Shown here in pieces: positions 23,076 through 32,442 of a stretch of 64,000 nucleotides of DNA. Within the stretch, counting starts at the first letter, position 1; every line of letters begins with the position of its first letter. The notes beneath the pieces are model-generated. The model had not been told where the DNA came from. It did no database searches and saw only the letters and a program-made list of their open reading frames with translations. This DNA is from Enterobacter cloacae (GTDB lineage Bacteria > Pseudomonadota > Gammaproteobacteria > Enterobacterales > Enterobacteriaceae). The position numbers and the translations under genes are program-made. The DNA lies in NCBI RefSeq assembly GCF_013375935.1, contig NZ_CP056117.1, forward strand, positions 4,774,001 through 4,838,000, read 5' to 3'.

Positions 23076-23167
23076 TGCACCATCCTTTATGTGAAGTTCC
23101 ACGTTAAGTCTGATTCGTTGCGGGAAAAAAACCACCCTGCAACCATGTTTTTCGTCGGGTTTCTCGG

Positions 23168-23188
23168 TTATTTCAGCCCGCACGCGGC
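23168..23188 (-). pseudogene. phoA: probable remnant of the phoA 3' end
   Basis: On the minus strand, seven codons read AACGLK-stop, against the C-terminus AALGLK-stop of E. coli alkaline phosphatase as I recall it. They lie 92 nt upstream of psiF, where phoA ends in E. coli, and the following GGGTGG-T7 and CAGACTTAA stretches also resemble the E. coli phoA-psiF spacer. The remaining coding sequence is gone. The match is short, so certainty comes from position and from the promoter on the other side of the gap. Confidence 0.55.
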
Positions 23189-23318
23189 GTGGTTATCATT
23201 ACCGGGACTCGCCAAAAGAGAGATATTTAACAGAGGACATAACGCGGTGTAAAAGCGCGCTCTGCTTCAGTTAATATTACTACCTGAAATAAAAACAGAG
23301 CGACTACAGGCATCCTGC

Positions 23319-23336
23319 ATGACAATTCTATGACAT
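23319..23336 (-). promoter_or_regulatory. Pho box, apparently the former phoA promoter
   Basis: On the minus strand, ATGTCATAGAATTGTCAT has two perfect TGTCAT half-sites 11 nt apart. Downstream, TAGTCGCTCTGTTTTTATTT closely resembles the -10 region of the E. coli phoA promoter (TAGTCGCTTTGTTTTTATTT, from memory). It lies between iraP and psiF, 244 nt before the psiF start, and would now drive psiF directly. Confidence 0.8.
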
Positions 23337-23357
23337 GCCCTATTCGCATTCAGCAGG

Positions 23358-23618
23358 CTAGGTGCGAGGATGCCTTAATAGCTTTTTTACGTATTGCTGA
23401 AGCAGCTCCGCATCTTCAGCGGGCACCTGTGAATCGGGGCGAGCCTTGTCCAGCGCGCCTTCAACGTTATCGATCAGCGCCTGTTGTTCCGGCTGCGCCA
23501 TCTGTCGCAGCAGCGCCGTGACGACAATTTCAAGCGCCTCAACCTGGGCGACCAGCTCTTTCGACTCTTCTTCCTTTTGGGCAAGCTTAACCAACAACTC
23601 AGCAATGAGATTTTTCAT
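23358..23618 (-). CDS. iraP: anti-adaptor protein IraP
   Basis: 86-aa protein matching E. coli IraP (formerly YaiB), which binds the adaptor RssB and so protects RpoS from ClpXP degradation, notably in phosphate starvation. It has a predicted coiled coil from about 5 to 45 ([20 protein letters not shown]) and the conserved C-terminal [14 protein letters not shown]. It lies upstream of psiF on the same strand and next to the orphan Pho box. Confidence 0.94.
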   Translation of the reverse strand: MKNLIAELLVKLAQKEEESKELVAQVEALEIVVTALLRQMAQPEQQALIDNVEGALDKARPDSQVPAEDAELLQQYVKKLLRHPRT

Positions 23619-23826
23619 GGCGCTATTTCCTTATGTGATTTTCCCTGAAATTAGCACTCTCCCTGAATAATGAAAAGCATGGATTAGTTTTATCTTATGC
23701 AAAAGTGACGTCGCTGCCAAAAATGATATTCAGCCCTGACAGCGAAACGTTTTTCTTTAAAAAAAGGGCCGCATTTCGTTATATAAAAATGCGGCCTTCA
23801 TAAGAATTAATAATATTTTATCGCGC

Positions 23827-25059
23827 TTACCGGGCTGATTTTGCCGCGGCGATTTGCCTGCGACGGCGCAAGGCGAAGGCCAGCTGTATAATATTCAGAA
23901 GCACCACGACCGCCGTCGCGGCAAATACCCAGCGGAACCCCGCCATTGCCGAAACCGATGCGCCAATGAGCGGGCCGGCTACGTTGCCTAAATACATAAA
24001 AGACTGGTTATAGCCAAAAATGCGGCCGGTCACCTGGTCACTGGAATATTTCACCAGCAGCGTCTGAACCGCAGGCAGCATGGCGCCATCCGCAAAGCCA
24101 AGCAGGAAACGGAGCACCCCGAGCTGAAGCGGCGTCGTGACAAACGACATGGCAAAGAAGAGGATCACCGCAATGACAAGCGTCGCCATCAGGATACGCG
24201 CCGTCCCGATCCTGTCGCCCAGCTCCCCCAGACGCGGCGCAGACATCAGCGCCGACACGCCCGGCACGGCGGCAATCATCCCGCTCAGAAACGCGATGTT
24301 GCTGCTGTCCGGCTCCATTGACTTAATAAACAGCGCCAGGATAGGCCCCACCGAGCCGTTGCAAAGCTGGATCACCATCGTCGTAACGAAGAGGCTAATC
24401 ATCAGGCCAGGATAAGGCAGCGAGGCGAATACCGCCTTGCCGCTCAGGCGTTCGGATTTGCTGACCATTGGCCGCCCGCCCTCTTTGATCAGAAAAAGGG
24501 TAACCAGGAAGCTTATCGTCAGCAGAATGGCGGTGATGATAAAGACCGCGCGCAGGCCAACGTGGTCGGCCAGGAAACCGCCGAGCAGCGGGCCGCCAAT
24601 GACCCCGCTAATCTGCGCGGTGGAAAGCGTGCTAAGCGCCCAGCCGCTTCGCTCACGCGGTACCTGAGAGGCCACCAGCGCCATCGCATTCGGGATATAC
24701 CCGGAAGTCAGCCCCATGATTGCCCGCAGAATAAACAGCTGCCAGACGTTGGTCGCGAAGGCCTGAAGCAGGATGGCAATCGCCATCCCCAGCGAGGCGC
24801 GCAGCAGCATCAGCTTGCGCCCCTTGCGATCCGCCAGGCTGCCCCACATCGGCGACACGATGGCGGATACCAGAAACGTCACGCTGAACGTCAGGCCGGA
24901 CCACATGGAGAGCGCTTCATGGGAAGTCACCCCGAGCTGCGACACGTACAGCGGCAGGAAGGGTAATATCTGGCTGATAGCCAGTCCGGTGAAGAAACAG
25001 CCGAACCAGACTGAGATGAGGTTAACTTTCCAGGATTCCATAACAGAAATAGTCTTCAT
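23827..25059 (-). CDS. MFS multidrug efflux transporter, MdtG-like
   Basis: 410-aa inner-membrane exporter with twelve predicted helices and MFS motif A ([15 protein letters not shown]) between helices 2 and 3. It aligns along its length with E. coli MdtG (408 aa), sharing [32 protein letters not shown] and [19 protein letters not shown], but at roughly half identity, so it may be a paralogue rather than MdtG itself. The start at 25059 is chosen by length; no strong ribosome-binding site precedes it. Its position between iraP and ddlA has no E. coli counterpart. Confidence 0.85.
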   Translation of the reverse strand: MKTISVMESWKVNLISVWFGCFFTGLAISQILPFLPLYVSQLGVTSHEALSMWSGLTFSVTFLVSAIVSPMWGSLADRKGRKLMLLRASLGMAIAILLQAFATNVWQLFILRAIMGLTSGYIPNAMALVASQVPRERSGWALSTLSTAQISGVIGGPLLGGFLADHVGLRAVFIITAILLTISFLVTLFLIKEGGRPMVSKSERLSGKAVFASLPYPGLMISLFVTTMVIQLCNGSVGPILALFIKSMEPDSSNIAFLSGMIAAVPGVSALMSAPRLGELGDRIGTARILMATLVIAVILFFAMSFVTTPLQLGVLRFLLGFADGAMLPAVQTLLVKYSSDQVTGRIFGYNQSFMYLGNVAGPLIGASVSAMAGFRWVFAATAVVVLLNIIQLAFALRRRRQIAAAKSAR

Positions 25060-25210
25060 TTTTAGGCGAATTCGCCGACAGATTAGCAAGTTACGCGTAA
25101 TGAGATAGCGCCAGAGATGCGACCCTGCAGACTTCAGTGTTTTATCTGCCCAGTCATCATATTTGTGAAATAAGTCACAAAACATCCAATTTCTGGCGGA
25201 AGATTATGCT

Positions 25211-25894
25211 TTAGCGGCATAACCCATACCCGCGCATCCCGAGATGGAAATGGTTGGCATGGGCGGCATTATAGTCCGGCCCCAGGCCGTTACCGTAATA
25301 GCCGCAGCTTGCCGACAGCAGCGCCTGTAGCCAGGGCCTGGTCTTGTCCGCCTTCCAGCCGTTGAGTATGGTAACGCGCTCTCCGTTTGCCAGCCGGAAG
25401 GCGCTGATATCCAGCGCGTCCGCCGTGGCGTGTTCGCTGCGCCGCGCGTCCGGACGGCTGTAGATGTTGCGGCAGGCAAAGCTGCCGAGGTGTTCGATGC
25501 GCGTGAGCTTGCTTCCCGTCCAGGACTGGGTGAGCGGCCGCGCCTGCTGGCTGACAAACAGAGCAGAACTTAACGCCAGCGGACAGCTGGCAAGAAAGCT
25601 GCTGTTCAGGCTGACCGGACCAAAATCGCGCACCCGCACCACGTTACTCAGCGGGCATTCACCGGCGCTGTCAGCGACGGCCTGAGTGCGGATGAGCTGG
25701 CGCTGATTGGCCTGCGCCAGCAGGCTTTCGCACGCCTGAGGCGTTAAGCGCCGAAGCTTAAGCTGGGTTATTTTTCCGGGCGGATCGTCAAGCGTAAGCG
25801 GCACGAAAGGGTTGTAATGCGGCGGCAGCCAGCGGTAGCCCACCGCGGCAATCCCGGCAATAACGATAAGAATAAGCAGACCTTTACCCCTCAC
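25211..25894 (-). CDS. extensin-like C-terminal domain protein
   Basis: 227 aa when read from the GTG at 25894, which has AAGGAGG at ideal distance; an in-frame ATG eight codons earlier is the alternative. An N-terminal membrane anchor (about 5-22) precedes a periplasmic domain. The C-terminal half carries [15 protein letters not shown] and HANHFHLGM, which resemble the His/Asp/His zinc-site motifs of M15 peptidases, together with four or five conserved cysteines. This fits the extensin-like C-terminal (PF06904-type) family. A cell-wall hydrolase role is inferred, not shown. It neighbours ddlA, on the opposite strand. Confidence 0.8.
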   Translation of the reverse strand: MRGKGLLILIVIAGIAAVGYRWLPPHYNPFVPLTLDDPPGKITQLKLRRLTPQACESLLAQANQRQLIRTQAVADSAGECPLSNVVRVRDFGPVSLNSSFLASCPLALSSALFVSQQARPLTQSWTGSKLTRIEHLGSFACRNIYSRPDARRSEHATADALDISAFRLANGERVTILNGWKADKTRPWLQALLSASCGYYGNGLGPDYNAAHANHFHLGMRGYGLCR

Positions 25895-25998
25895 GCGCCC
25901 TCCTTCAGCATCCCTCAAAACATTATGGCAGAAGGCCGCGAAACCCGCCGGGCATCGTGGTATGTTATTGGCTTTTCGTCAGACTGGAAGAGAGTGAG

Positions 25999-27099
25999 AT
26001 GGCTAAGCAGCGCGTAGGTATTGTCTTTGGGGGAAAATCGGCAGAGCACGAGGTGTCATTGCAATCGGCCAAAAATATCGTTGATGCGATTGATAAAAGC
26101 CGTTTTGACGTCGTGCTGCTGGGCATTGATAAACAGGGCCAGTGGCATGTTAACGACGCCAGCCAGTATCTGCTGAATGCTGACAATCCGGCGCATATCG
26201 CCCTTAATCCTTCAGATATCAGCGTCGCGACTGTGCCAGGCGTGGTGCAGGGGCAGCTTATTGATGCCGGTAACGCCCAGGCGCTGGCACAGATTGACGT
26301 GGTATTCCCTATCGTGCACGGCACGCTGGGTGAAGATGGCTCCCTGCAGGGCATGCTGCGTATGGCCAACCTGCCGTTTGTCGGCTCCGACGTGCTGGGC
26401 TCTGCCGCCTGCATGGATAAGGACGTCACTAAACGCCTGCTGCGCGACGCCGGTCTGAATATTGCGCCTTTCGTGACGTTGACCCGCGCCAACCGCGATC
26501 GATACAACTTCGCGAAGATTGAGGCGCAGCTCGGCCTGCCGCTGTTCGTTAAACCCGCGAATCAGGGCTCTTCCGTTGGCGTCAGCAAGGTGACCAGCGA
26601 AGCGCAGTTTACCGACGCCGTTCGCCTGGCCTTTGAGTTTGACCATAAGGTGGTGGTTGAGCAGGGAATTAAAGGCCGCGAAATTGAGTGCGCCGTGCTG
26701 GGCAACGATTTCCCACAGGCGAGCACCTGCGGTGAGGTGGTATTGAACAGCGACTTCTACTCCTACGACACCAAATACATTGACGACAAAGGTGCCCAGG
26801 TTGTGGTGCCGGCCGCGCTCGATCCTGACGTTAACGATAAGATCCGGGCGATCGCCATTCAAGCCTATCAGGCCCTTGGATGCTACGGGATGGCGCGCGT
26901 CGACGTGTTCCTGACGCCGGATAACGAGGTGGTGATTAACGAAATTAACACCCTGCCGGGCTTTACCAACATCAGCATGTACCCGAAACTGTGGCAGGCC
27001 AGCGGGATAAGCTATCCGGAGCTGATCGCACGCCTGATTGAACTGGCGCTGGAGCGTCACGCTGCCGACAGCGCCCTGAAGAGTTCCGTAAGCGGTTAA
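25999..27099 (+). CDS. ddlA: D-alanine--D-alanine ligase A
   Basis: 366-aa cytoplasmic ATP-grasp ligase joining two D-alanines for peptidoglycan precursors. It begins [24 protein letters not shown], as E. coli DdlA does. ATP-grasp features include [26 protein letters not shown] and the metal-binding [18 protein letters not shown]. The start at 25999 has a GAGAG site and agrees with E. coli (364 aa). The 3' end overlaps the convergent yaiZ by 4 nt. Confidence 0.97.
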   Translation: MAKQRVGIVFGGKSAEHEVSLQSAKNIVDAIDKSRFDVVLLGIDKQGQWHVNDASQYLLNADNPAHIALNPSDISVATVPGVVQGQLIDAGNAQALAQIDVVFPIVHGTLGEDGSLQGMLRMANLPFVGSDVLGSAACMDKDVTKRLLRDAGLNIAPFVTLTRANRDRYNFAKIEAQLGLPLFVKPANQGSSVGVSKVTSEAQFTDAVRLAFEFDHKVVVEQGIKGREIECAVLGNDFPQASTCGEVVLNSDFYSYDTKYIDDKGAQVVVPAALDPDVNDKIRAIAIQAYQALGCYGMARVDVFLTPDNEVVINEINTLPGFTNISMYPKLWQASGISYPELIARLIELALERHAADSALKSSVSG

Positions 27100-27332
27100 T
27101 CGACTTTTTGCGTCGTTTCCGTACGATCCGCCGTCGCCTCATCGGGACGGCGGCGGATAATGAGTCCCGCCAGCCAGAAACTGATAATCCAGGTCACCAG
27201 CCCAACCGCGTAGGTTTGCCAGCCCTTAGCTTCAAATCCCAGCAGCCCGACAACACCGTTAAGAATAAAGATCAGCCCGATAGCAAAGGCGTAGTAATGC
27301 CAGTCACGGCGTAGTTTGGAAGTGAGCTTCAT
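27096..27332 (-). CDS. yaiZ: DUF2754 family inner-membrane protein YaiZ
   Basis: 78-aa protein with two membrane helices (about 12-34 and 40-60). It is nearly identical to E. coli YaiZ through [22 protein letters not shown] and then has a longer, charged C-terminal tail. The function is unknown. Its stop overlaps the ddlA stop region tail to tail, as in E. coli gene order. Confidence 0.92.
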   Translation of the reverse strand: MKLTSKLRRDWHYYAFAIGLIFILNGVVGLLGFEAKGWQTYAVGLVTWIISFWLAGLIIRRRPDEATADRTETTQKVD

Positions 27333-27579
27333 GACAACTCCGGCAGAAAAAAAGCTATCCTCTCACATTTTAATGCTGGCAACTGTGGCGAATACGTAAA
27401 TTCTGAAATGTGGCAAAGTTTCACTTATGTTATCAATTTGTGACGTGATGCAGAAATCGACAATCCAGGAGGAATCCTGAGCCGTATTTCCCACGATTCT
27501 GATATTGACAAATGCTATGACCTGTCACACTCACCCTGTACGACGCGTATTAAAACAGAGTGATATTTCGGGAGGTCTT

Positions 27580-27882
27580 ATGGCAGACTTTACATTGTCG
27601 AAACCGATTTTTGGCGGAAAACAACCAAAAACCTCCACGGCGGGGAATATTGCCTATGCCCTGTTTGTTCTGTTTTGCTTCTGGGCGGGAACCCAGCTGC
27701 TGAACATGCTGGTGCATGCCCCTGGCGTGTATGAGCAGCTGATGCAGGTTCAGGATACAGGCCGCCCGCGCGTTGAAATCGGTTTAGGCGTTAGCACCGT
27801 CTTCGGGCTCATCCCCTTCCTCGCGGGCAGCATGGTTCTGGGCGTAATTGCACTCGTCCTGCGCTGGCGCCACCGCCGCTGA
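27580..27882 (+). CDS. yaiY: DUF2755 family inner-membrane protein YaiY
   Basis: 100-aa protein with two membrane helices (about 25-45 and 70-93), matching E. coli YaiY. The start is the ATG at 27580 after GGGAGG; the open frame continues upstream but is not conserved. The function is unknown. Its stop codon abuts the stop codon of the convergent yaiW with no bases between. Confidence 0.92.
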   Translation: MADFTLSKPIFGGKQPKTSTAGNIAYALFVLFCFWAGTQLLNMLVHAPGVYEQLMQVQDTGRPRVEIGLGVSTVFGLIPFLAGSMVLGVIALVLRWRHRR

Positions 27883-28980
27883 TTACAGTCCCATACAGCG
27901 CGCCCGACGATCGTCCACGCGTTTCGCGAACCAGGCGGTCGTCAGGTTACGCGTGATCTTCGGGCTTTCCAGCTGAATACCCGGCAGAACGGCTCTCGGT
28001 AACGGTTTACCACTCTTCTTCTCTGCCAGCGTAAACACCTGCTTATACAAATCCGTTTTCTCGAACGCCAGGCTGTCGCCCTTCTCCAGCTGACGGCGGA
28101 TATCGCTGTCGCTCATCCCAAGCTTCGTCGAAAGTTTACGCACCGCTCGTTCGGTGGTACCCGCCTCGCTGCTGCCGTAAGCAATCAGATCGCCGTCCAG
28201 GGCCAGCTTCACGCCGCTGGCGCGGCTTACCGCATTCTGGAAGGCCGCGTTTCGGCTGGCGTACCAGCCCGCGTTAAAGTCAGCAAAGCGATACAGCGGT
28301 TTGTCGTAATTAGCCGGATAGTTCAGCAGGTGATAAGTCCCAAACCACAGCCCACCGCGCAGGGAGAAGACCTCCTGACGCACCGTACCGTCGATCTCCC
28401 ACGGATAGCCGTCGGTATGTTTTTCCGCAAAGGCGATGCTGACCTGCATCGGGCCGCCGGTATGTACCGGGTTCAGCGAGCCAAACAGCCTCTGCCCCAT
28501 CGGCACCATATTGATAAGATCGTCGAAAATGGCGCTGAGCTGTTTCTCGGTCTTCACCGCATCCAGCCGTTCGCTGTAGCTTTTACCGTCTGGCGAGGAG
28601 ATTTTAAGGGCGGTATGCACCAGGAAGACCGGGATGTGCAACGATTCGGCCCGGCGGTCGATCTCTTTCCAGGCGATTTTGTTCAGGCCGGGCACGACAG
28701 GATCTGACTGATACATCGACTCCTGCTGCGCCACCGCCAGCACCGAGCAGATATTCTCCTCGGTAGGCGCTATCTTCTGGCTTTTGAAGGTCGTTGCCAG
28801 GGCCTGCGCCCACGCATTGCGATCCTTCACGCTGGCGGGCATTTTTTGCCGCACGACGCTCGCCACATCCACAGGCTTTTCACCTTCCTTGAGCGGTGCG
28901 GCCCCTTTTTCAGCACAGCCCGCCAGCACGAAGGCGGCGAGCAACGTCAGCGGTAACGCACGTGGTACGGCAAATGGCAT
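27883..28980 (-). CDS. yaiW: outer-membrane lipoprotein YaiW (DUF1615)
   Basis: 365-aa lipoprotein with a type II signal peptide and lipobox LAGC, the acylated Cys being residue 22. The rest matches the DUF1615 family, for example CSVLAVAQQESMYQ and GGPMQVSIAFAEKHTDGYPW. In E. coli YaiW is a surface-exposed lipoprotein made with SbmA, and it helps uptake of Bac7-type proline-rich peptides. It follows sbmA by 14 nt in the sbmA-yaiW operon. Confidence 0.95.
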   Translation of the reverse strand: MPFAVPRALPLTLLAAFVLAGCAEKGAAPLKEGEKPVDVASVVRQKMPASVKDRNAWAQALATTFKSQKIAPTEENICSVLAVAQQESMYQSDPVVPGLNKIAWKEIDRRAESLHIPVFLVHTALKISSPDGKSYSERLDAVKTEKQLSAIFDDLINMVPMGQRLFGSLNPVHTGGPMQVSIAFAEKHTDGYPWEIDGTVRQEVFSLRGGLWFGTYHLLNYPANYDKPLYRFADFNAGWYASRNAAFQNAVSRASGVKLALDGDLIAYGSSEAGTTERAVRKLSTKLGMSDSDIRRQLEKGDSLAFEKTDLYKQVFTLAEKKSGKPLPRAVLPGIQLESPKITRNLTTAWFAKRVDDRRARCMGL

Positions 28981-28994
28981 AGCAGTTCCCTGTC

Positions 28995-30215
28995 TTATCC
29001 TAATGTATGAGTAACTTCCTGCAGATCCTTATCGTCCAGCTCACGTTCGAAGCTGCGTAAGCGCTTATAGATGGACATCAGCTCCACCAGCGTGGTCCAG
29101 GAGCTAATCAGGTACTGGAACGAACCGCGAACCTGACCAAAGACGTTGGTGATCTGGGTCATCAGACCGAGCGTAATGGTACCCGCAACGATAGACGGGA
29201 ACAGCAGGAACAACCCGAAAACGTTATCAACCTGCAAATAAAGAATGCGCGCGATATTAAAATACATGTAATGGAAGTAGAGACGGAAGTAGTTACGACG
29301 TACGGCGCCAAACAGCTCACGCACGGTAGGCGGTGACGCACGGTCAGGATCGTCTTCGCCGTACACCAGCTCTTTACGGTAGGCCGCCTCCACGCGCTGA
29401 TTTTTGAACTCCAGCCCGGGCAGCTTGATCCCTACCACGGCCAGCAGCCCGGTTCCCATCAGCGACCAGACAATCGCGGCAATCACCAGGCCGTACGGCA
29501 GATGGCCGACTATCGGCAGCTCCGGAACATGTGACGAGAGCGTCACGAGCACCGGCAGGAAGGCGATCAGCGTCATGATGGCATTGATAAAGCTCACGCC
29601 CATATTCTCAAGGGTAGAGGCAAAGCGCATGGTGTCTTCCTGCACACGCTGTGCCGCACCTTCGATATGACGCAGGTGCTGCCAGTGCGCCATATAGTGT
29701 TCGTTCATCGCGGTACGCCAGCGGAACACGTAGTGGCTGACGAAGAAGTTATTCATCACGCCGATCACCACGGCGATGAGGGCGATGCCAAGGAAAATGC
29801 CCACCTCATGGTAAAACTGGTTTATGGTCACCTTGTGCGGCGAGCTCAGTGCCGTCTGGATCAGATCGTAAAACGGCGCATACCAGGCGTTGACCGCCAC
29901 GCCCACTTCCACCAGGAACCAGGTAACAAAGATAATTAACGACGTGCCGAGAATCGACCAGTACTGCCACCGGTGAGGTGAATAGAGGAACCAGAAGATG
30001 GCGAACAGCCCCACGCAGAGCATGTAATAGGCGTAGAAAAGCAGATAACTCATGGACCAGAAGCGCGCCGCGCTTATGGGAATATCGCCCGTCGCGCCCG
30101 TAAGACGGGTCAACCACGCGCCGCCACCGGCCTGCCAGAAAATGACAGCCAGCAGTGCCCAAATAAATGCCGACAGAAAAAATGGCCCCGGCTTTGGGAA
30201 AAAAGACTTAAACAT
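28995..30215 (-). CDS. sbmA: peptide antibiotic transporter SbmA
   Basis: 406-aa inner-membrane protein, same length as E. coli SbmA, with seven or eight hydrophobic segments. It imports microcins B17 and J25, bleomycin and proline-rich peptides, driven by proton motive force. The region resembles the membrane half of ABC exporters (SbmA/BacA family) but no nucleotide-binding domain is present, as expected. It is first in the operon with yaiW. Confidence 0.97.
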   Translation of the reverse strand: MFKSFFPKPGPFFLSAFIWALLAVIFWQAGGGAWLTRLTGATGDIPISAARFWSMSYLLFYAYYMLCVGLFAIFWFLYSPHRWQYWSILGTSLIIFVTWFLVEVGVAVNAWYAPFYDLIQTALSSPHKVTINQFYHEVGIFLGIALIAVVIGVMNNFFVSHYVFRWRTAMNEHYMAHWQHLRHIEGAAQRVQEDTMRFASTLENMGVSFINAIMTLIAFLPVLVTLSSHVPELPIVGHLPYGLVIAAIVWSLMGTGLLAVVGIKLPGLEFKNQRVEAAYRKELVYGEDDPDRASPPTVRELFGAVRRNYFRLYFHYMYFNIARILYLQVDNVFGLFLLFPSIVAGTITLGLMTQITNVFGQVRGSFQYLISSWTTLVELMSIYKRLRSFERELDDKDLQEVTHTLG

Positions 30216-30566
30216 TGTGCTTCCTTCTTGTTGTTATGGCTGTTGCTGTGCTCAACATATCACCACGCGAAACCTTGCCTGTGCCAGCAGCCCGGCTCAG
30301 GCAAAAAAGTCAGACCTGCGGCTTAATTATTAGTTCGCTTTCCGGTTTCCCGGAATTGTTTCGGTCCGTTTCATCTGCAGCAGCCATCATAGCGACTATC
30401 ATACGGTCGATGTCACAAAATGGGAGCCGGGTCGCAAGTAATTTATTGTTATTTACCCATGGTTACGTTTTTCTCGCTATCGTTATGCAAATCGGGCCAT
30501 TGCTCCGTACCGATTAGTAGTATAAATACCCGTAACTTTCCTTATTCACTTGATGGATGTTTTTCG
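30216..30566. other. sbmA-ampH divergent intergenic region
   Basis: 351 bp between divergent sbmA and ampH. It must hold both promoters. An open frame runs from 30420 into ampH, but its first 49 codons look non-coding next to the E. coli AmpH start. No repeat or small gene was recognised. Confidence 0.6.
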
Positions 30567-31727
30567 TTGAAACGTTGTCTGCTCTCTTTCGCCGCGCTGT
30601 GTGCGGTGAGCCTGTCTACCGCCCAGGCAGCTCAGCCTCTGACGGCCCCGGTGCTGGCCTCTGACATTGCCGATCGCTATGCAAACCTTATCTATTACGG
30701 CAGTGGTGCGACAGGTATGGCGCTGGTGGTGATCGACGGTAACCAGCGGGTGTTTCGCAGCTTTGGTGAAACGCGCCCGGGAAATAACGTTCGCCCCCAG
30801 CTGGATTCCGTTGTCCGTGTGGCTTCCATAACCAAGCTGATGACCAGTGAAATGCTGGTGAAGCTGCTCGATCAGGGCGTGGTGAAACTCGACGATCCGC
30901 TCAGCAAATACGCGCCGCCCGGCGCCCGCGTTCCGACATATCAGGGAACGCCGATCCGGCTGGTTAACCTGGCGACCCATACCAGCGCCCTGCCGCGAGA
31001 ACAGCCCGGCGGCGCCGCGCATCGCCCTGTATTTGTCTGGCCAACCCGCGAGCAGCGCTGGAACTACCTGAGCACCGCGACCCTGAAGTCTGCCCCGGGC
31101 TCGCAGGCTGGCTATTCAAATCTGGCGTTCGATCTGCTGGCCGATGCGCTGGCGACGGCTTCGGGTAAACCCTACCCGCAGCTGTTTGAAGAACAAATCA
31201 CGCGTCCGCTCGGGATGAAGGACACCACCTTTACCCCATCCCCGGACCAGTGCAAACGCCTGATGGTGGCAGAGAAAGGGGCAAGCCCGTGTAACAACAC
31301 GCTGGCGGCCGTTGGCAGCGGAGGCGTTTACTCCACGCCCGGCGATATGATGCGCTGGATGCAGCAGTTCCTTTCTTCAGATTTTTACGCGCGCAGCAAT
31401 CAGGCCGACCGTATGCAGACGCTTATCTACCAGCGTGCGCAGTTACGTCGCGTCACCGGCATGGACGTTCCCGGGAAGGCGGATGCCCTCGGTCTGGGCT
31501 GGGTGTATATGGCGCCGAAAGAGGGCCGTCCGGGTATTATTCAGAAAACCGGTGGGGGCGGCGGATTCATCACCTACATGGCGATGATTCCGCAATCAAA
31601 CGTGGGAGCGTTTGTGGTGGTCACCCGCTCCCCGAACACGCGCTTCGTGAATATGAGTGATGGCGTGAATAACCTGGTCGCCGAACTGAGCGCCAACAAA
31701 GCGCAGGTTCTTACCGCGTCGAACTAG
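30567..31727 (+). CDS. ampH: penicillin-binding protein AmpH
   Basis: 386-aa periplasmic class C beta-lactamase-like DD-peptidase (carboxypeptidase and endopeptidase) acting on peptidoglycan, with weak beta-lactamase activity. It has a signal peptide (about 1-21, AQA-AQP), catalytic S87-I-T-K90, Y183-S-N185 and a late KTGGGGGF motif. The start is a TTG at 30567, since MKRCLLSFAALCAVSLSTAQ aligns with the E. coli signal peptide; no ATG or GTG fits. It diverges from sbmA. Confidence 0.95.
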   Translation: MKRCLLSFAALCAVSLSTAQAAQPLTAPVLASDIADRYANLIYYGSGATGMALVVIDGNQRVFRSFGETRPGNNVRPQLDSVVRVASITKLMTSEMLVKLLDQGVVKLDDPLSKYAPPGARVPTYQGTPIRLVNLATHTSALPREQPGGAAHRPVFVWPTREQRWNYLSTATLKSAPGSQAGYSNLAFDLLADALATASGKPYPQLFEEQITRPLGMKDTTFTPSPDQCKRLMVAEKGASPCNNTLAAVGSGGVYSTPGDMMRWMQQFLSSDFYARSNQADRMQTLIYQRAQLRRVTGMDVPGKADALGLGWVYMAPKEGRPGIIQKTGGGGGFITYMAMIPQSNVGAFVVVTRSPNTRFVNMSDGVNNLVAELSANKAQVLTASN

Positions 31728-31729
31728 CC

Positions 31730-32356
31730 TCAATAGTCCGTGGGCAAGCGGTTAATACTGACCAGCTTGCCCCGGCTCATATTGATGTAATTCCCCTGCC
31801 GCAGCGCCGCCAGTACTTCTGCAACCACCGAGCGTGAAATACGCGTGCTACGCTGAATATGATTCATAACACCAATTTTTGAGCGTAGCGTGTCATCCCA
31901 CTCGGCCATATTGATCAGCATCGCCCGTATCTGGCTGTAGGAACTATTTCCCACCAGCTGCATATCGCGCTTACCCATAATATGGTTAATCCAGGAGAGC
32001 CAGCAGAAAGCATCCTGCCAGAGATCCTCCTGCTGAATAAGCTGGCACGTCGTTGAGGCGGGTAAATAAAAGCCAGAACAGGGGGTTTGTGCCATCAGGG
32101 AATATTCCAGATAGCTGTCATTTACCCATGCGCTCAACCCATAGATAAAAGGTGCCCGCGCAATACCTACAAGAAGCTCATCTGATTTACGGTGAACGGC
32201 GATTAGCCCGGACTGTATTACAAAGGTGGATGGCTCATCATCATTATTGCCGGTTGTTATTAATTGCTGTGGTTCGTGCTTAAAGGGGGTACCGGCGACT
32301 TCCAGACACTTTACGAGCCGGCTTAATTCAGAAAGTGGTTTCGCATTAACGTTCAT
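31730..32356 (-). CDS. iprA: CRP-like transcriptional regulator IprA/YaiV
   Basis: 208-aa regulator with an N-terminal cyclic-nucleotide-like beta domain (about 15-130) and a C-terminal winged HTH (about 150-200, including RISRSVVAEVLAALRQGNYI). It matches YaiV, called IprA in Salmonella, where it represses oxidative-stress resistance. It lies tail to tail with ampH, 2 nt apart. Confidence 0.88.
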   Translation of the reverse strand: MNVNAKPLSELSRLVKCLEVAGTPFKHEPQQLITTGNNDDEPSTFVIQSGLIAVHRKSDELLVGIARAPFIYGLSAWVNDSYLEYSLMAQTPCSGFYLPASTTCQLIQQEDLWQDAFCWLSWINHIMGKRDMQLVGNSSYSQIRAMLINMAEWDDTLRSKIGVMNHIQRSTRISRSVVAEVLAALRQGNYINMSRGKLVSINRLPTDY

Positions 32357-32409
32357 GCATACCTCAAGTCATCTGTATCTGTCGGTTCTTTATTATTTTT
32401 AAACCATAT

Positions 32410-32435
32410 AAAAAAGCGGGGGCAAAATCCCCCGC
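32410..32435 (-). terminator. terminator of the autotransporter gene
   Basis: A 7-bp stem GCGGGGG / CCCCCGC is followed on the minus strand by a T6 run, 8 nt after the autotransporter stop codon. Confidence 0.88.
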
Positions 32436-32442
32436 GCTTTCT

